Shown here one piece after another: positions 1 through 10,923 of a stretch of DNA of 64,000 nt. This stretch comes from Tomocerus qinae (Eukaryota > Arthropoda > Collembola > Entomobryomorpha > Tomoceridae). Every line of letters starts with the position of its first letter. The stretch's first letter is position 1. Location of the stretch: contig CM034548.1 of the NCBI GenBank assembly GCA_020055645.1, positions 1,364,001 to 1,428,000 on the forward strand, in the 5' to 3' direction. The translations under genes were made by a program, and so were the position numbers. Below the pieces are notes generated by a model. That model saw nothing but the letters and a program-made list of their open reading frames with translations, did no database searches and was not told where the DNA came from.

Positions 1-420
1 AGGCATTCTGAGGATTTTTGCCCATTTGGTGGTAATTTTGTTAGTTTAATTTTTTTTGTTTTTTTTTTGGTTTTATGTTGTCGCCATCTGTACAGAATTA
101 GTTACAACCTAAAATTACACCAACATTTGACCTGTGTTGCAAGCTTCCATTTATTGCAACCCACCTCTCTCAGACAGAAGACTACCTACTTTGGATTTTA
201 AACCGATTTGTGCTACAACGAAAATTACTACCACCTGGGTCACCTCACCTCAGTGTTAATGAGATGATGATGAGATGTTGCTAAGCGCTGTAACAACTTT
301 CAGTCATTCATAATGGAATGCTGGGAATATGGTGAATGTTCTGAGTGGTGGCCGTTTTGAAGATATGTGACGTCATTCGTATGTTTGTGCACGGCGTTTC
401 TATAAAAAAATATTAAATAT
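1..420. other. No gene or repeat recognised
   Basis: Mixed-composition AT-rich sequence with short T-runs near 47-70. I see no open frame of note, terminal repeat or tandem array. Confidence 0.5.
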
Positions 421-1440
421 ATGTAGGTAGAAGAGAGAAGGCAGTGAAAATAATGATTTGTGGAGAAAGAGTAGGGAAATGTAGACTTTTGACTTTGAGA
501 GTATTATTTTGAGTGGATAGAAAAGAAAGAATGGAGTACTTTAATAATAGATAATATTATGGCCTTGCATTATGTAGTGTCTAAGTCTGCATGATGGTGG
601 GTATATCAGAGATTGTATGCAAAGGCGGAATATGTGTCTCCCATTTGTTGTATGACATTGTAGTCAGTATATAAAATAGATTGTATACCAAATGGATAGA
701 ATAGAGTAGATAGGGTTTATAAAGCCAGGCAGGGAAGAGAGATGGGAACAGAGAGCATTCTCTAGTAGAGAGAATAGGAATGGGGAAAGTGAATAAATAG
801 AGCATTTCTCTTTGAAGTCGTGAAGAAGAGAGAGACAGAAGGAGTTTGCAGGTCGTTCCGAATAATTAGTGACTTTGAGTCTCCTCACTCACAATCAGTC
901 AATGTGTTTAGACAGAGCACAAACGAAACAGAATACATTTCTATTTGTTCTACTACGTGAAACATCAAAAATGTCCATTCCGTGCACATGTTTCATCTCA
1001 TTTTGTGTACTTTCGCCTATTGTTTGCCAACCTAATGCGAACAAACTAAACATTCACTATCTCTTTACCATTCAATCTAATATCCCAGCTCCATTATGCC
1101 TCTAACCTTATCTTTACATCTACTTACTTAGCTATTCTCTCTATTATATATATGATATGTTCAGACAGACAGAGATCAGACAGAGATACATTCACTCAGC
1201 AGAGGACCATAGAGTCGCAAGACGACAACTTCAAAATGTCTCTCCTTTCTCTTGGCCCACAACCACTACTATATACTGGCTACTATTATTCTACCTACAA
1301 CTGCTATGTCCTCAACTTGCTACATCCACTATAACATAATAATATTATTATTATCCTTCTTTCTCTCTCGATCCACCTATAATGTACCCTAAAGCCAGAT
1401 CAGATGGATGATACACCAACCACTACTTACTACCTCTAGT
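421..1440. other. GC-skew inversion module A (switch near 870)
   Basis: The + strand is C-poor to the left and G-poor to the right of about position 870. By count, 421-480 has 21 G and 1 C, while 1321-1380 has 1 G and 16 C. Short open frames run leftward on the minus strand (581-888) and rightward on the plus strand (869-1334). They are rich in S, T, L, Y, P and H, as expected where G is scarce, and I do not take them as genes. No repeat terminus is visible. The same polarity recurs in the other modules listed here. Confidence 0.7.
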
Positions 1441-2008
1441 AGGTAGTACGTAGGTTATGTACTACATTGGTACTTCCAGATATTATGTTTTAGTATCATG
1501 TACTATTATTGTAAGTAGCTTCTTGCTCTTTCTCTATCCGACATCCTTAATAGCTTTCTATCTAACTCACAAAAATCTCCAAAACCCTTTTGAAGAAAGA
1601 AGTATCGTTGGCTGTACATAAAGGAGTATAAAGAAAATTGAGATGTGTATAGGCACAGGGCACAGCAGAGTCCTGATAAGCTCCACGCATCCCGAAGAGA
1701 ATATTGATTAGCAAAACGCAGAGCTCATTTCAGTATTGTTGCCTACTTTTCATTATTTTTTCATTTTCAATGCTCTTAGCTGACAATTTATTCTGAATGG
1801 AATACAAGATGTAATTCTGGGTCGTCAAATCATCTGTTGCTTAAATACATCTTAGGTTCACAATAAAGCGAAAATGGTAATGATCTTTTAGAATAAATTA
1901 TTTTTTATTAATAATTTTTTTTATTTACTGTCTCAAATCCAGATTGCCTTTGGACACAACAAAATAATTTAATGCATATTGACAACAAAAATGTATAGTA
2001 AGGTATCA
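1441..2008. other. No gene recognised
   Basis: AT-rich sequence. It opens with a small palindrome around 1424-1450 (TACTACCT / AGGTAGTA). Nothing else is supported before the foldback element begins. Confidence 0.45.
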
Positions 2009-2764
2009 TTAGATCTCCTCCCCGTTGAGGTTTCCTCCAGCCTTAGATCTCCTCCCAGTTAGACTACCTCCCGTTAGATTTCTTCCCGGTTAGACTACCT
2101 CCCTAATAGACTACCTCCCTATTAGACAACATCCCGGTTAGACTACATCCCGGTTAGACTACCTCCCCCTTAGACTACCTCCCGGTACTCAAAGCATAAA
2201 GTAACGGCTGAATGAAAATCGAAACTCAAAATGTTAGTTAAGGAAAGAACTAGGATAAGGAAAAATGGTAAAAACGAGATCGGTCACTAATAATATGTAT
2301 CTGTAATTATTAATAATGTGCAGAGTGGCCAAGCTTCGTAAAGAAAAGTACAATATTTTATCTTCTTGTCCCTAACAGCAAAAAATTAAATAGATAAGGA
2401 AGCTTTTTTGAAAACAGTTGATGGACAAACTGTTTACTTCAAATATAGATATACAGAAGACAGAAGTTTTCCATTACATTATTAGAATCTCTTCATTCCC
2501 ATAGTTCTACCCATCATCCCATACACCCCGACCCCAATCTCAAGTTACTAAGTTTCGATTTTCATTTTGTGGTTGCCTTATACTTTGTGTATCGGGAGGT
2601 AGTCTAATAGGGAGGTAATCTAATAGGGAGGTAATCTAATAGGGAGGTAATCTAATGGGGAGGAGATCTCACGGGAGGTAGTCTAATAGGGAGGTAATCT
2701 AATAGGGAGGTAATCTAATGGGGAGGAGATCTCACGGGAGGTAGTCTAACGGGAGGAGATCTAA
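2009..2764. mobile_element. Foldback-like element FB1
   Basis: About 756 bp bounded by long inverted arms (about 2009-2230 and 2553-2764). Each arm is mostly a degenerate tandem array of a roughly 16-17 bp unit, read as GGGAGGTAGTCTAATA on the right arm and as its complement on the left. The inner ends of the arms share about 45 further inverted bases that include GAAAATCGAAACT. The outer tips are TTAGATCTCCTCCC and GGGAGGAGATCTAA. The centre has no useful open frame, so the copy is non-autonomous. Its core shares sequence with FB2 at 23.7-25.1 kb. Arms made of short tandem subrepeats are the hallmark of Foldback (FB/Galileo-like) transposons; membership of that superfamily is inference. I could not identify a target duplication. 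Confidence 0.75.
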
Positions 2765-3793
2765 AGTATTCCTTAGTGTATTTTATTATACACTTCGTAC
2801 CTGAAAGTTGCACACTTGTGTGAATGGGGTGGTTGAGTTTGTGAACAATAAGCGATTTAAGTGCAGAGAGCTATATGGAGCAGCAGTGGAGTAGTAGGTA
2901 CCTCAATATATGAATGTCTTAGCTCATACATATGCCTATGTACAAACATAATAAATAATAAGAGTCTTCGTAAGTCATCCGTAAATAGAGTCATCACCAA
3001 TGCAATTGGGGATGTGAAGGAACTTCCGCCGAGTCTAATTACGGTAAGTATGGAGAGTAAGTACATTAACTAACGAAGAGATGAAGTAAAGAGATTCTTT
3101 TGATGACTATCTAACTGATTAGCTCCTGTTTCAGCCCTGATTTTGAATGTCAAGGCAGCCGCCGTCAATGAGAGGAATCTAATCAGCACAACCAAAGCAG
3201 TCATCGACACAACAAAGCACAACCTATTCGCCCAATAACACAATTGCTGAATCAACAGCCAAAGGGACAGACCCATCACCCCGTCGAAAAATGTATCAAG
3301 CCTCTCTCCCTTGATTAAAGTAATTATACATAGAGCTACATAATATACACCAACTGCGAGCATCTCGTTACGCTAATAATAATTCAATAATATCACACTT
3401 GCAACTGTGTGCTTCATTTTTTGCTGCTTGATTGATTTAATCGTTTTTTAGCTTGATTAAGGTTCACAAAATCTCCGATTCGCGTCGTTAATTTTTTTGA
3501 AGGACATATCCTTCCAATTTGACTTATTTTGGAAATCTCTGGTTTGATTAAATTTTTTAACGACAATTGTTTGGTTCAGTAAAAGTTATTGACAGTCGCC
3601 TGGTTAGGTTGAAAGTCACATGTGTTTGGACCAAGTTTTAAGACAAGAAACATATGCATCGTTTTGGAAGTACTAAACTGCGACAAAATCTTTAACTTCC
3701 AGATGCATCATTTAATGATAATTTTTTAGCTTATTAAATAGAAATTGTTCACATTTTGATAAAGAAAAGCCAATATTCTCCAAACCCGTCTGC
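2765..3793. other. Unassigned sequence with a short hydrophobic open frame
   Basis: A 97-codon minus-strand frame at 3070-3363 is strongly hydrophobic in its first 70 residues (two or three possible membrane spans), but it has no recognised domain. On the plus strand a frame at 2861-3045 ends in ELPPSLIT immediately before a good donor-like GTAAGT at 3046. It could be an exon, but I see no convincing acceptor and no neighbouring exon. I leave both unassigned. Confidence 0.3.
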
Positions 3794-4332
3794 ATCTGTG
3801 CTAGAGAGATGCACAGGTTGACTTTTTACGGCCCGTGTTGGCCTGTGCCCGTAGCAACTGAGCCCACCCGTTCCCGTAATGAGTTTGAGAAATCGGCCCG
3901 TGGGTACCCGCGGATGCCAGCGGGTCATTATATATATTATATATATATATATATATATGTATAGTAAATAATATACATCTCATCGAAAATATGTAGTTAG
4001 TAGTTGTATCGGAACAATATATAAAAATATATTTATAATATATAAATATATTATATTTATTTAATTCACTGGGATTTGACGGGTCCCCGCGGTCATCATC
4101 AATTTAATGTAGCCCGCCCGAGCCCGCCCGTAAAAATCTTTTATCAGCCCGAGCCCGCCCGTAAAAATCTTTTATCAGCCCGAGCTCGCCCGTAAAAATC
4201 TTTTATCAGCCCGAGCCCCCGTGACCGTAAAGCATTTTTAAATGCGGCCCGAACCCGACCAAACCCGTACAGGCCGGGTCGGGTCGACCCCCTTAAAGGA
4301 AACTTGAGCCCGTGCAACTCTCTAATCTGTGC
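3794..4332. mobile_element. hAT-like MITE with intact 8-bp target duplication (GC-rich family)
   Basis: The element spans 3802-4324 (523 bp). It is flanked by exact duplications ATCTGTGC at 3794-3801 and 4325-4332. Terminal inverted repeats are TAGAGAGATGCAC on the left and GTGCAACTCTCTA on the right, followed inward by GC-rich CCCG-rich blocks. Inside are a TA-rich tract (3928-3958) and three copies of a roughly 31-bp unit (4109-4217). The 8-bp duplication and TAGAG... tips are characteristic of hAT transposons. There is no coding capacity, so it must have been moved in trans. The intact duplication argues for a simple insertion. Confidence 0.88.
4109..4217. repeat. 31-bp tandem repeat, about 3 copies, inside the hAT MITE
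   Basis: The unit reads as GCCCGAGCCCGCCCG followed by TAAAAATCTTTTATCA. Three consecutive copies differ by one or two bases, and the array lies wholly within the 3802-4324 element. Confidence 0.85.
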
Positions 4333-5608
4333 TATGAGCTATTATATTGATGGTATTATAGGGAAATACAGACGGACTTTACAGGAGACGGGAATCACCG
4401 GAGCTGTGCAACTACCGCCGCTTGCAGTGGTATAGTATTAAGCTTGTGTAGGCTAACTAATGCTGGAATCCAGCATCTAATACACTTATTATTTCAATGT
4501 ACTAAGTACAATATCAATTGTATTTTATTATTTATTAATTAAGTTAATATTTCTATATTTTAATCATAAACCCAAGTTTTAATTGCTTTAGACTTTAAAA
4601 ATTGATTGTTATAAACATATTATTTCAACATGTTATGTAAATCTAAAGTTAAATTACGTTAAACAACATTAAAATGTGTTAAGAATGCCAGTTATGGCTC
4701 TTAACTACACGTACAAGTTTACTTGCACGACTTTTGGAAGCGTCGGTAATTCCACTCGTCCGGTGATTCCCTGCTCCTGTAAAGTCCCACCGTCTGTGTT
4801 CCATGTAATCTCACAATCACTATGATTGTGAAGTGTTAGTGGGGCTTTAATTATCTGCTGTATTTATGAGATGATAAATAGTAATAGCGGGATGTGTAAA
4901 TATCAAATATTTATTTATGATTTGTAAATGTACGTGTTGGGATGACAGGTTGATCTAGAGACGTGACACAGGAAATGGACTCGTTCTTCAACAACAGACC
5001 GATCTCTAGAGCACATGTTTCCAATGATATGCTCTGGAGTTTTTTTAGTGTTATTATTACGGTGTTGCTGGGCGAGCCATGAATTAAAAATCATCCGGAG
5101 CGTTCACAGTTCATGCAAACAAATCTTTGTACATATTTATAGGAGAGGGAGATGGGATGGAAGCAAGAAGTGTCATGGCCCACTCCCCCACCCTCTGTCT
5201 CCGTGAAATATGTCAACGACTTTTCCTTATTTATTAATATGCAAAACTATTCTCTCTGCTCTAACCACACGCACTCGGAGGCCTCTTAATAATATGTCAG
5301 CACACACACCTCCATGCTCTATTATCATCTCTGCATTATGCATCTCTTCATCGTCTTCCGGCCATCACCACCACAAACAACTTCACTACTTCCCGAGTCT
5401 TTCAAATCTTGCACTCTCTCCACTCACTCGCCTGGCTCCACTCAATATTCATAAGTTACGACGTTCCAAACAATACACGTACATAGTAACTATACGCTAG
5501 AGCCACAGCTAATGACATTCTTTAAGTTACTTATACTATACTGCACTAACTGCACCACGTAGCTAAGTATATATTTATTATGACTGAATGTTCTCTCCCT
5601 CAGAGGGT
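4333..5608. other. No gene recognised
   Basis: AT-rich sequence with a C-rich, G-poor stretch from about 5200 to 5450 that carries a composition-driven plus-strand frame (5210-5500). A weaker G-rich zone precedes it, so this could be a further weak skew module. I see no repeat ends, RNA genes or domain-bearing frames. Confidence 0.4.
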
Positions 5609-6135
5609 TTCTCTCGCAATGTACAAAATACCATTTACCACTTACCAGTACTAAGTGGTTTTTAATTTTATTTAACGTAAAATACCACTACCTAAAACTT
5701 GGTGGTAAATGGTTTAATATTGTGATCGCGATTGCGAACAGATAAGCTTTTCACTTTGATGCATGTTCATTAACCAAAGATAGATTCAACTAAATGGGCC
5801 AAAATTGCCATCATTTGCAGATTTAATAATCAATTTCGATTAAATTGGCACATTCTTACTAACTATGCCAATAAAGTTGGCTGTACTAAATGAATATATA
5901 TCGTTTAAAAGATATCTTTTTGTTGTGCTTTCATTAAACATGTAAATATAAATACTAACTAGCTTTATTTTAGAGAAAAATTAAACGTTAAAACTTATTA
6001 ATGTGCCTTGTATGTACTTGTATCCATAAATTGTCATAATTTACCATTTTTACCACTGTGATGGTAAAATACCCTAGTAAAGTACTAAGTACAAAGTACT
6101 AAGTGGTAAATTTTGTACACTGTACTGTTCTCTCG
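5609..6135. mobile_element. hAT-like MITE with intact 8-bp target duplication (TACCACTTA family)
   Basis: The element spans 5617-6127 (511 bp) between exact duplications TTCTCTCG at 5609-5616 and 6128-6135. The left end begins CAATGTACAAAATACC and the right end finishes GTACACTGTACTG, so the tips fit the CA...TG form common in hAT elements. The subterminal sequence repeats ACCACTTA-type motifs in both orientations. It is non-coding. A fragment of the same family lies at about 59695-59800. Confidence 0.82.
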
Positions 6136-6899
6136 TTTGTCTTTTACGGCAGCACTACAAGTATGCCATTTGAAATAAATTCCAATTCTGATTTATTAAT
6201 GTATTTAAGGAGGCCCGATTGACTTGCTTATGAAATTTGCATGGGCTAAATGGTTCTTAAAGGCGACACTTTTACTCTATCAGGGGAGTAAAAAATATAT
6301 AGCATAAAGCCCGTGGATTTATAAGAAAATGACTTTTAAAAGGAGTAAGAGATGAGAGAATAATGCCAAACCCTGGCTGGCAGAGAACGGTAGTCAGTGA
6401 AATATAAAAAATTATGTAGACTCAACTAACTGTCTTCATAAGAATGTGTGAGAGATTCCTGTGAAATGAAATACGAGAGTCAACTGCACACAATAATATT
6501 CGTGTCACTCATTTGTTTCTTCTTTGTGAATTGCTTCAGACAGACCCACATACACCCTAAATGCGTTATTGACATGCACAAACTGCATTAAACTCTCTTT
6601 TGATAAACATAGCTTTATAGGATAGTCCCAATTTCAACTACAAGTCAATTTAATTGTAGAGCTACTTTGATTCTACAAAATGTTCTGGATATAAATAATT
6701 ATTATTTCCTTCACATTGTCCACAATACAATAATAGGGCTCTTATTAGTACGACTAATTTTACATTTGTAATATGGTTAGTCGATCAACCTCATTCCCGA
6801 AGTTTAAAAATGGTAAACAATTCAAAGCATCTAATAAGCTACCTAATACTAGTTACACTCACTGACAATATATTGTTTTAAAAACCTGGGGTTGACTGG
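6136..6899. other. No gene recognised
   Basis: AT-rich sequence without supported frames, terminal repeats or tandem arrays. Confidence 0.45.
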
Positions 6900-7440
6900 A
6901 TAGGAACGTAGTCGGTTGAAATGGCAAGTAGTATGTCAATGATAAATAAAGTGAGTTGTGGCAGATAAGTGTATATGTGTAGTAGGAGTTTTCACAGATT
7001 CTCGCAGGCTGGATAGTCATTTGACATTCGCGAGGGATTGTGATTGTGGAGGGACTGGGTTATATAAAGAAAAATCGAAGAGAAGGAATGGTCTTCAGCA
7101 TTTTAAAAGAGACTGTAAATATAAATGTAAGAGTTTTCGGAGTATTTCGACTGTGGCGCAATAGAAAGTAATGGGCTCCAATTCTTTCTCCACTGCTGCC
7201 TTCTTAAATATTAGAAGGGATAAGAAGAAGAGCACTTTTACGACTTGTGACAATCTCTGCTCTGACAATTATCAGTATTTATTTGTCTTCAGTTGCAAAT
7301 GTTGTCATTGCCATGAAGATGTCGAGGATTGACGCATTTGAGCGTGACTGTTGCAGCTCTGGGTGGTGTGTGCCTGAGAATCTTCTCGCCCCCTCCTATA
7401 ACATTCACTCTCTTGTCTTAACTACCTTAGCAGATACAAA
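6900..7440. other. GC-skew inversion module B (switch near 7180)
   Basis: The + strand is G-rich and C-poor from 6900 to 7140 and C-rich by 7381-7430, where C outnumbers G several fold. The transition is interrupted by a short G-rich stretch at 7321-7375, so this is one of the less clean modules. Confidence 0.5.
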
Positions 7441-7869
7441 ATAAGCCACGGCAACAGGTAAGGAACAACTTCTATATAGGATGGTCTACAGTCTACGTAT
7501 AGTCACATTATTCATACAAAATCATTTGTATTTACTACACTCATTCGTTGTTCAGGGAGCCCCTTACATTTAGTGGAGTACATAGTAGCTACTATAATAT
7601 ATACTATTTGCCTTGCACTACGCAACTAATGGTCCGAGTTTATAATGCAAGAACCTATGGTTATTATGATGCACAATATAATCTCGCTCAATGAGAAAGA
7701 TGTGCAATCTCGAATTTTAATGCAATGAAAGTAAAAGTGTCGGTCCAGTTTAAAAGTGTCGGCCAGATGTATTGAGTCAAGTCAGTGAATTGTTATGCGT
7801 GATGACCATTGGTCAATAATCCCCTCTACATGCATAACCCTCTGTTCAAGTAGTACTAACTTTGTTGCA

Positions 7870-8690
7870 TAAGTATTAGCTGGTACTTAGTTGCTTAGGG
7901 TGTAATGGGTTGTTGTTGTGGTGGAAGTGTTTGTTTTGGGAGGAAAGGAGCAGGGCGGGAGATGGGACAGGAAAATGTGGCGTGAATATTGTATGGCAGT
8001 TACTATGGGATGAGAAGTGATTGTGAGATAGATTGGAAACAGGCAGCAGTTGTCTCAATCCCAAGAATCTTTTCTTTACATCGCAGTTCCCCATAAAACT
8101 CTCTTCATTTCATTAGCGACTCACTCAATTTTGTTTCTAACGAGATCTGAATGTCACATTTATTTCTTGCAACGAACGTAGCCACGCCGAATCTCGCTCC
8201 AACAACTCCCCAATCTTTTAAACACACACAACTAGACTAATACAATAATAATGTGAAGGAAGGAGTTAGATTTGCAGCAGTGAGTCCAAGTCCCAATACC
8301 AACAAAAATAGGAATAGATAGAGGAAGTCTCTCCCATTCAACGGCAGTAAATGTCGCAAAGCCATTCATATTCATATGATTTTCTTGTCTCAGTGAATTC
8401 TGGTGACAATGACACACGGGCCACCAGCACTCGACAGCAACAGAGAGCACAATGTTTATTCATCCCACTCCAACTCGCATCAGCCACCTACGTCTTTTTA
8501 TTATTACCCGGTCTCTACTTCTCCTGCCACACAACTCTGTATATTCAGTATGTTAAAAAACGTTGTGCTTTTAAACGATCCCCTTCCTGTCTTCTCACTT
8601 CAATAGACATCTTCACTCACGTCCCTCAATCTCAAAATCGTCTGTACAGACAACCAAAACGTTCTCATGTGGTACATACACAATGTTGAA
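7870..8690. other. GC-skew inversion module C (switch near 8050)
   Basis: One of the sharpest modules. Positions 7921-7980 have 29 G and 3 C on the + strand, whereas 8461-8520 have 5 G and 23 C. A minus-strand frame (7876-8094) and plus-strand frames (8351-8689) point away from the switch and look compositional. There is no sign of a transposon terminus. Confidence 0.7.
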
Positions 8691-8820
8691 TTTTGACTGT
8701 AAGAATTGTATGGTGATAAACATAAGTCATTTTTATGAATAATTATTGCTGAATACTGTATTTATTACATCACTAATTAGCATCTGTTTTGTGTGTATTA
8801 TGTACTACTTGATGCACTAC

Positions 8821-8905
8821 CTATACTGCAGATCCGCAGCCAGAAAAACATTTCGAGGGGGGCAGTCCCCAGGCCCCCCCTCCTCGTTGCGGCCCTGCTA
8901 TACTA
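8821..8905. mobile_element. Minimal hAT-like MITE, CAGGGCCGCAGCCAG family
   Basis: The element spans 8829-8897 (69 bp). Its left end is CAGATCCGCAGCCAG and its right end GTTGCGGCCCTG. It is flanked by CTATACTG (8821-8828) and CTATACTA (8898-8905), a 7-of-8 target duplication. The interior is only a G-run and a C-run that could pair. It belongs to the family of the 35304-35455 copy. Confidence 0.75.
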
Positions 8906-8989
8906 TAGAATTCAGCAGGTTAGTCAGTAAACATAACAATAATTGATTATAGACAGAATATATATAATATAGTAAATATAATATAGTAT

Positions 8990-9625
8990 ATGGAGCAGTC
9001 TGGCTGACAAATCGGAAAGAGGACATTGTGTCGTTGGGTTTGTTAGATTATGAGGCAGATATGGAATGAGTGAGTTGAAAGGGATTCTTTGGGTCTGTAT
9101 ATTATTGGCATTTTCCAAGAAAAGTGAATATGTAGTAGTGAAGAAGAGATTTATGTTACGGCTGGTGCAATGAGCACGAGTTGGTGGCCATATTAATATT
9201 TATGTTCGTTAGCACGGATAGAGATGTGGAAGTTGCATCTCTGTGCATTATTGGGAGCAGAAGAAGGAGTGGAGTGTGTATAGATAGATGTACACATGGA
9301 GTATGCATGATGTATAATGTCTCTGGCTGAAGAATGGCTCAACCCTTTTGTGGATTGAAAGGGAACAAAGTGATATTTTGAGATTTGCGGGAATCTCGTG
9401 TGTCTGTGTGTTTTTGTGGTGAGGTAGTCGAGACTCCTCATAATATCATCTCCAGTTCACTTCAACTCAAACACTCATAAAACTACATTGTAGACACACA
9501 TTTGTATTATTCCCTTCTCTGTGTAAATATTAAGGTGGATTACCCGTACTTTACATATCCATCAGACTCCTCTTTCTACGTTAGTGCCCATTCACCCTGC
9601 CTGTCCCACGGATAGTATACTTATA
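8990..9625. other. GC-skew inversion module D (switch near 9440)
   Basis: The + strand is G-rich and C-poor from about 8990 to 9430, then C-rich and G-poor from 9440 to 9620 (for example 9541-9600). Minus-strand frames at 8924-9118 and 9193-9441 are compositional. Confidence 0.65.
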
Positions 9626-9653
9626 TATATCATCTCTAGTTAGCAATGTATAA

Positions 9654-9821
9654 CACACTTCCAGGGTTGCGGTGTCCGGATGGGAAGGTGTGAACAAAAA
9701 TGGACCAAACTAATTTCTTCCTGGACAAAATTAGTTTCGTCCTGGAGAAAAGGTGAACAAAACTTATTTTGTCCTAGACAGTAATAGTTTCGTCCGGACA
9801 AAATACAACCCTGCACACTTC
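9654..9821. mobile_element. hAT-like MITE with intact 8-bp target duplication (GTCCGGA family)
   Basis: The element spans 9662-9813 (152 bp) between exact copies of CACACTTC (9654-9661 and 9814-9821). The ends are CAGGGTTGCGGTGTCCGGA and TCCGGAC...ACAACCCTG, a typical CAGGG/CCCTG hAT terminus. The interior repeats a TAGTTTCGTCC-like motif. It is non-coding. Confidence 0.88.
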
Positions 9822-9849
9822 ACATATGTCTATATGCAATGTATAATAT

Positions 9850-10435
9850 AATGCACAAGTGTATACTAAGACAGTATATAAGATAGTAGTAGGTGAGTGT
9901 ATCTGGAGTACCAAGTAGAGAGATAGAGAGTTGGGTGAGAGGAGAGAAGAGAGTGTCAGATGAGAGTTGTAAAGATGTAATGTAACTGTAGATGTTGATA
10001 TTGATGAGGGGGAACGTGACATGATATGATATGCGTAGCGTGTGAAGACTGCATTCAAAACACACATGTACACGCGAGATGCACTCTCAATCTCATCTAT
10101 AGGTCTATTATACACTTACCTATAGCGATTCCCAATGACATCGTCTCTCCTTCCAGCTAGCTTATGTCATACAATACGTAACACTCGCTACTACTACACG
10201 TCCCATAAAAACATACTCTCGCCCGCATGCAATAAGGACCTAGGTACTCATAAACTAATACTACTGACTGACTTACTAGCATCTGTACTGCAGCGTATCT
10301 TCAAAAACTCTATTTGCACAATAAGATTATTATTCGCCTTTATTTATGCATGGGTGAGTGGAGTCCTTCCACTCCTTCCACACGACACGAGTACTACTCA
10401 GCACAGCGACAGTGACAACAACACAAAATGAGATG
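9850..10435. other. GC-skew inversion module E (switch near 10085)
   Basis: G-rich and C-poor from 9850 to 10070, C-rich and G-poor from 10090 to 10430. The two longest frames (9774-10115 minus, 10135-10431 plus) diverge from the switch. Their S/T/L/Y/H-rich low-complexity translations do not resemble a protein family. Confidence 0.68.
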
Positions 10436-10529
10436 AGGCAGAGACAAAGCCAACAACTGAGCTGGATAAGCAGTCAACGGACAGACAGCAGCGACAGGAT
10501 AACTTAGATCGGCTGATATAATTGTTATC

Positions 10530-10767
10530 CCTTGCATCGCTACCGTATTTAGAAGTCGATTTCAGAAGGGGCAATCACGTCGTACAACCATAGATATTGG
10601 AGCGAAGCTGGAAAAAATTTAATTATTAATTAAATATGAGAAAAAAAGACCTAAATATCACGCGAAGGGCGAAATGTTTTAGTAGTTTGAGAAATGATTT
10701 TCTTTAATTTCGGGGGTGGGGGGGGCATTTGCCCCCTATGTCCCCTAAATACAGCCTTGCCTTGCAT
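10530..10767. mobile_element. hAT-like MITE with intact 8-bp target duplication
   Basis: The element spans 10538-10759 (222 bp) with exact duplications CCTTGCAT at 10530-10537 and 10760-10767. The left tip CGCTACCGTATTTAG is complementary, with mismatches, to the right tip CTAAATACAGCCTTG. A G-run followed by a short C-run sits near the right end, a layout shared with the 60224 element and its relatives. No coding sequence. Confidence 0.82.
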
Positions 10768-10923
10768 TGTAGTGTACATGGAAAACACAAGGCAGTACTG
10801 TACATAAAAATCGTCATACTAAGTACCTTTAGTAACATTAATATGGAAGTAGATAACCAGGAAAGTTTATGCATACTATATACCTATATATTATACTACT
10901 GACACTGTCTCTATATAAATATA

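Noticed and set aside
9774-10431. Pair of divergent frames (9774-10115 minus, 10135-10431 plus)
   Set aside because: Both lie on the G-depleted strand of a skew module, where TAG and TGA stops are rare. The translations are low-complexity S/T/L/Y/H-rich.
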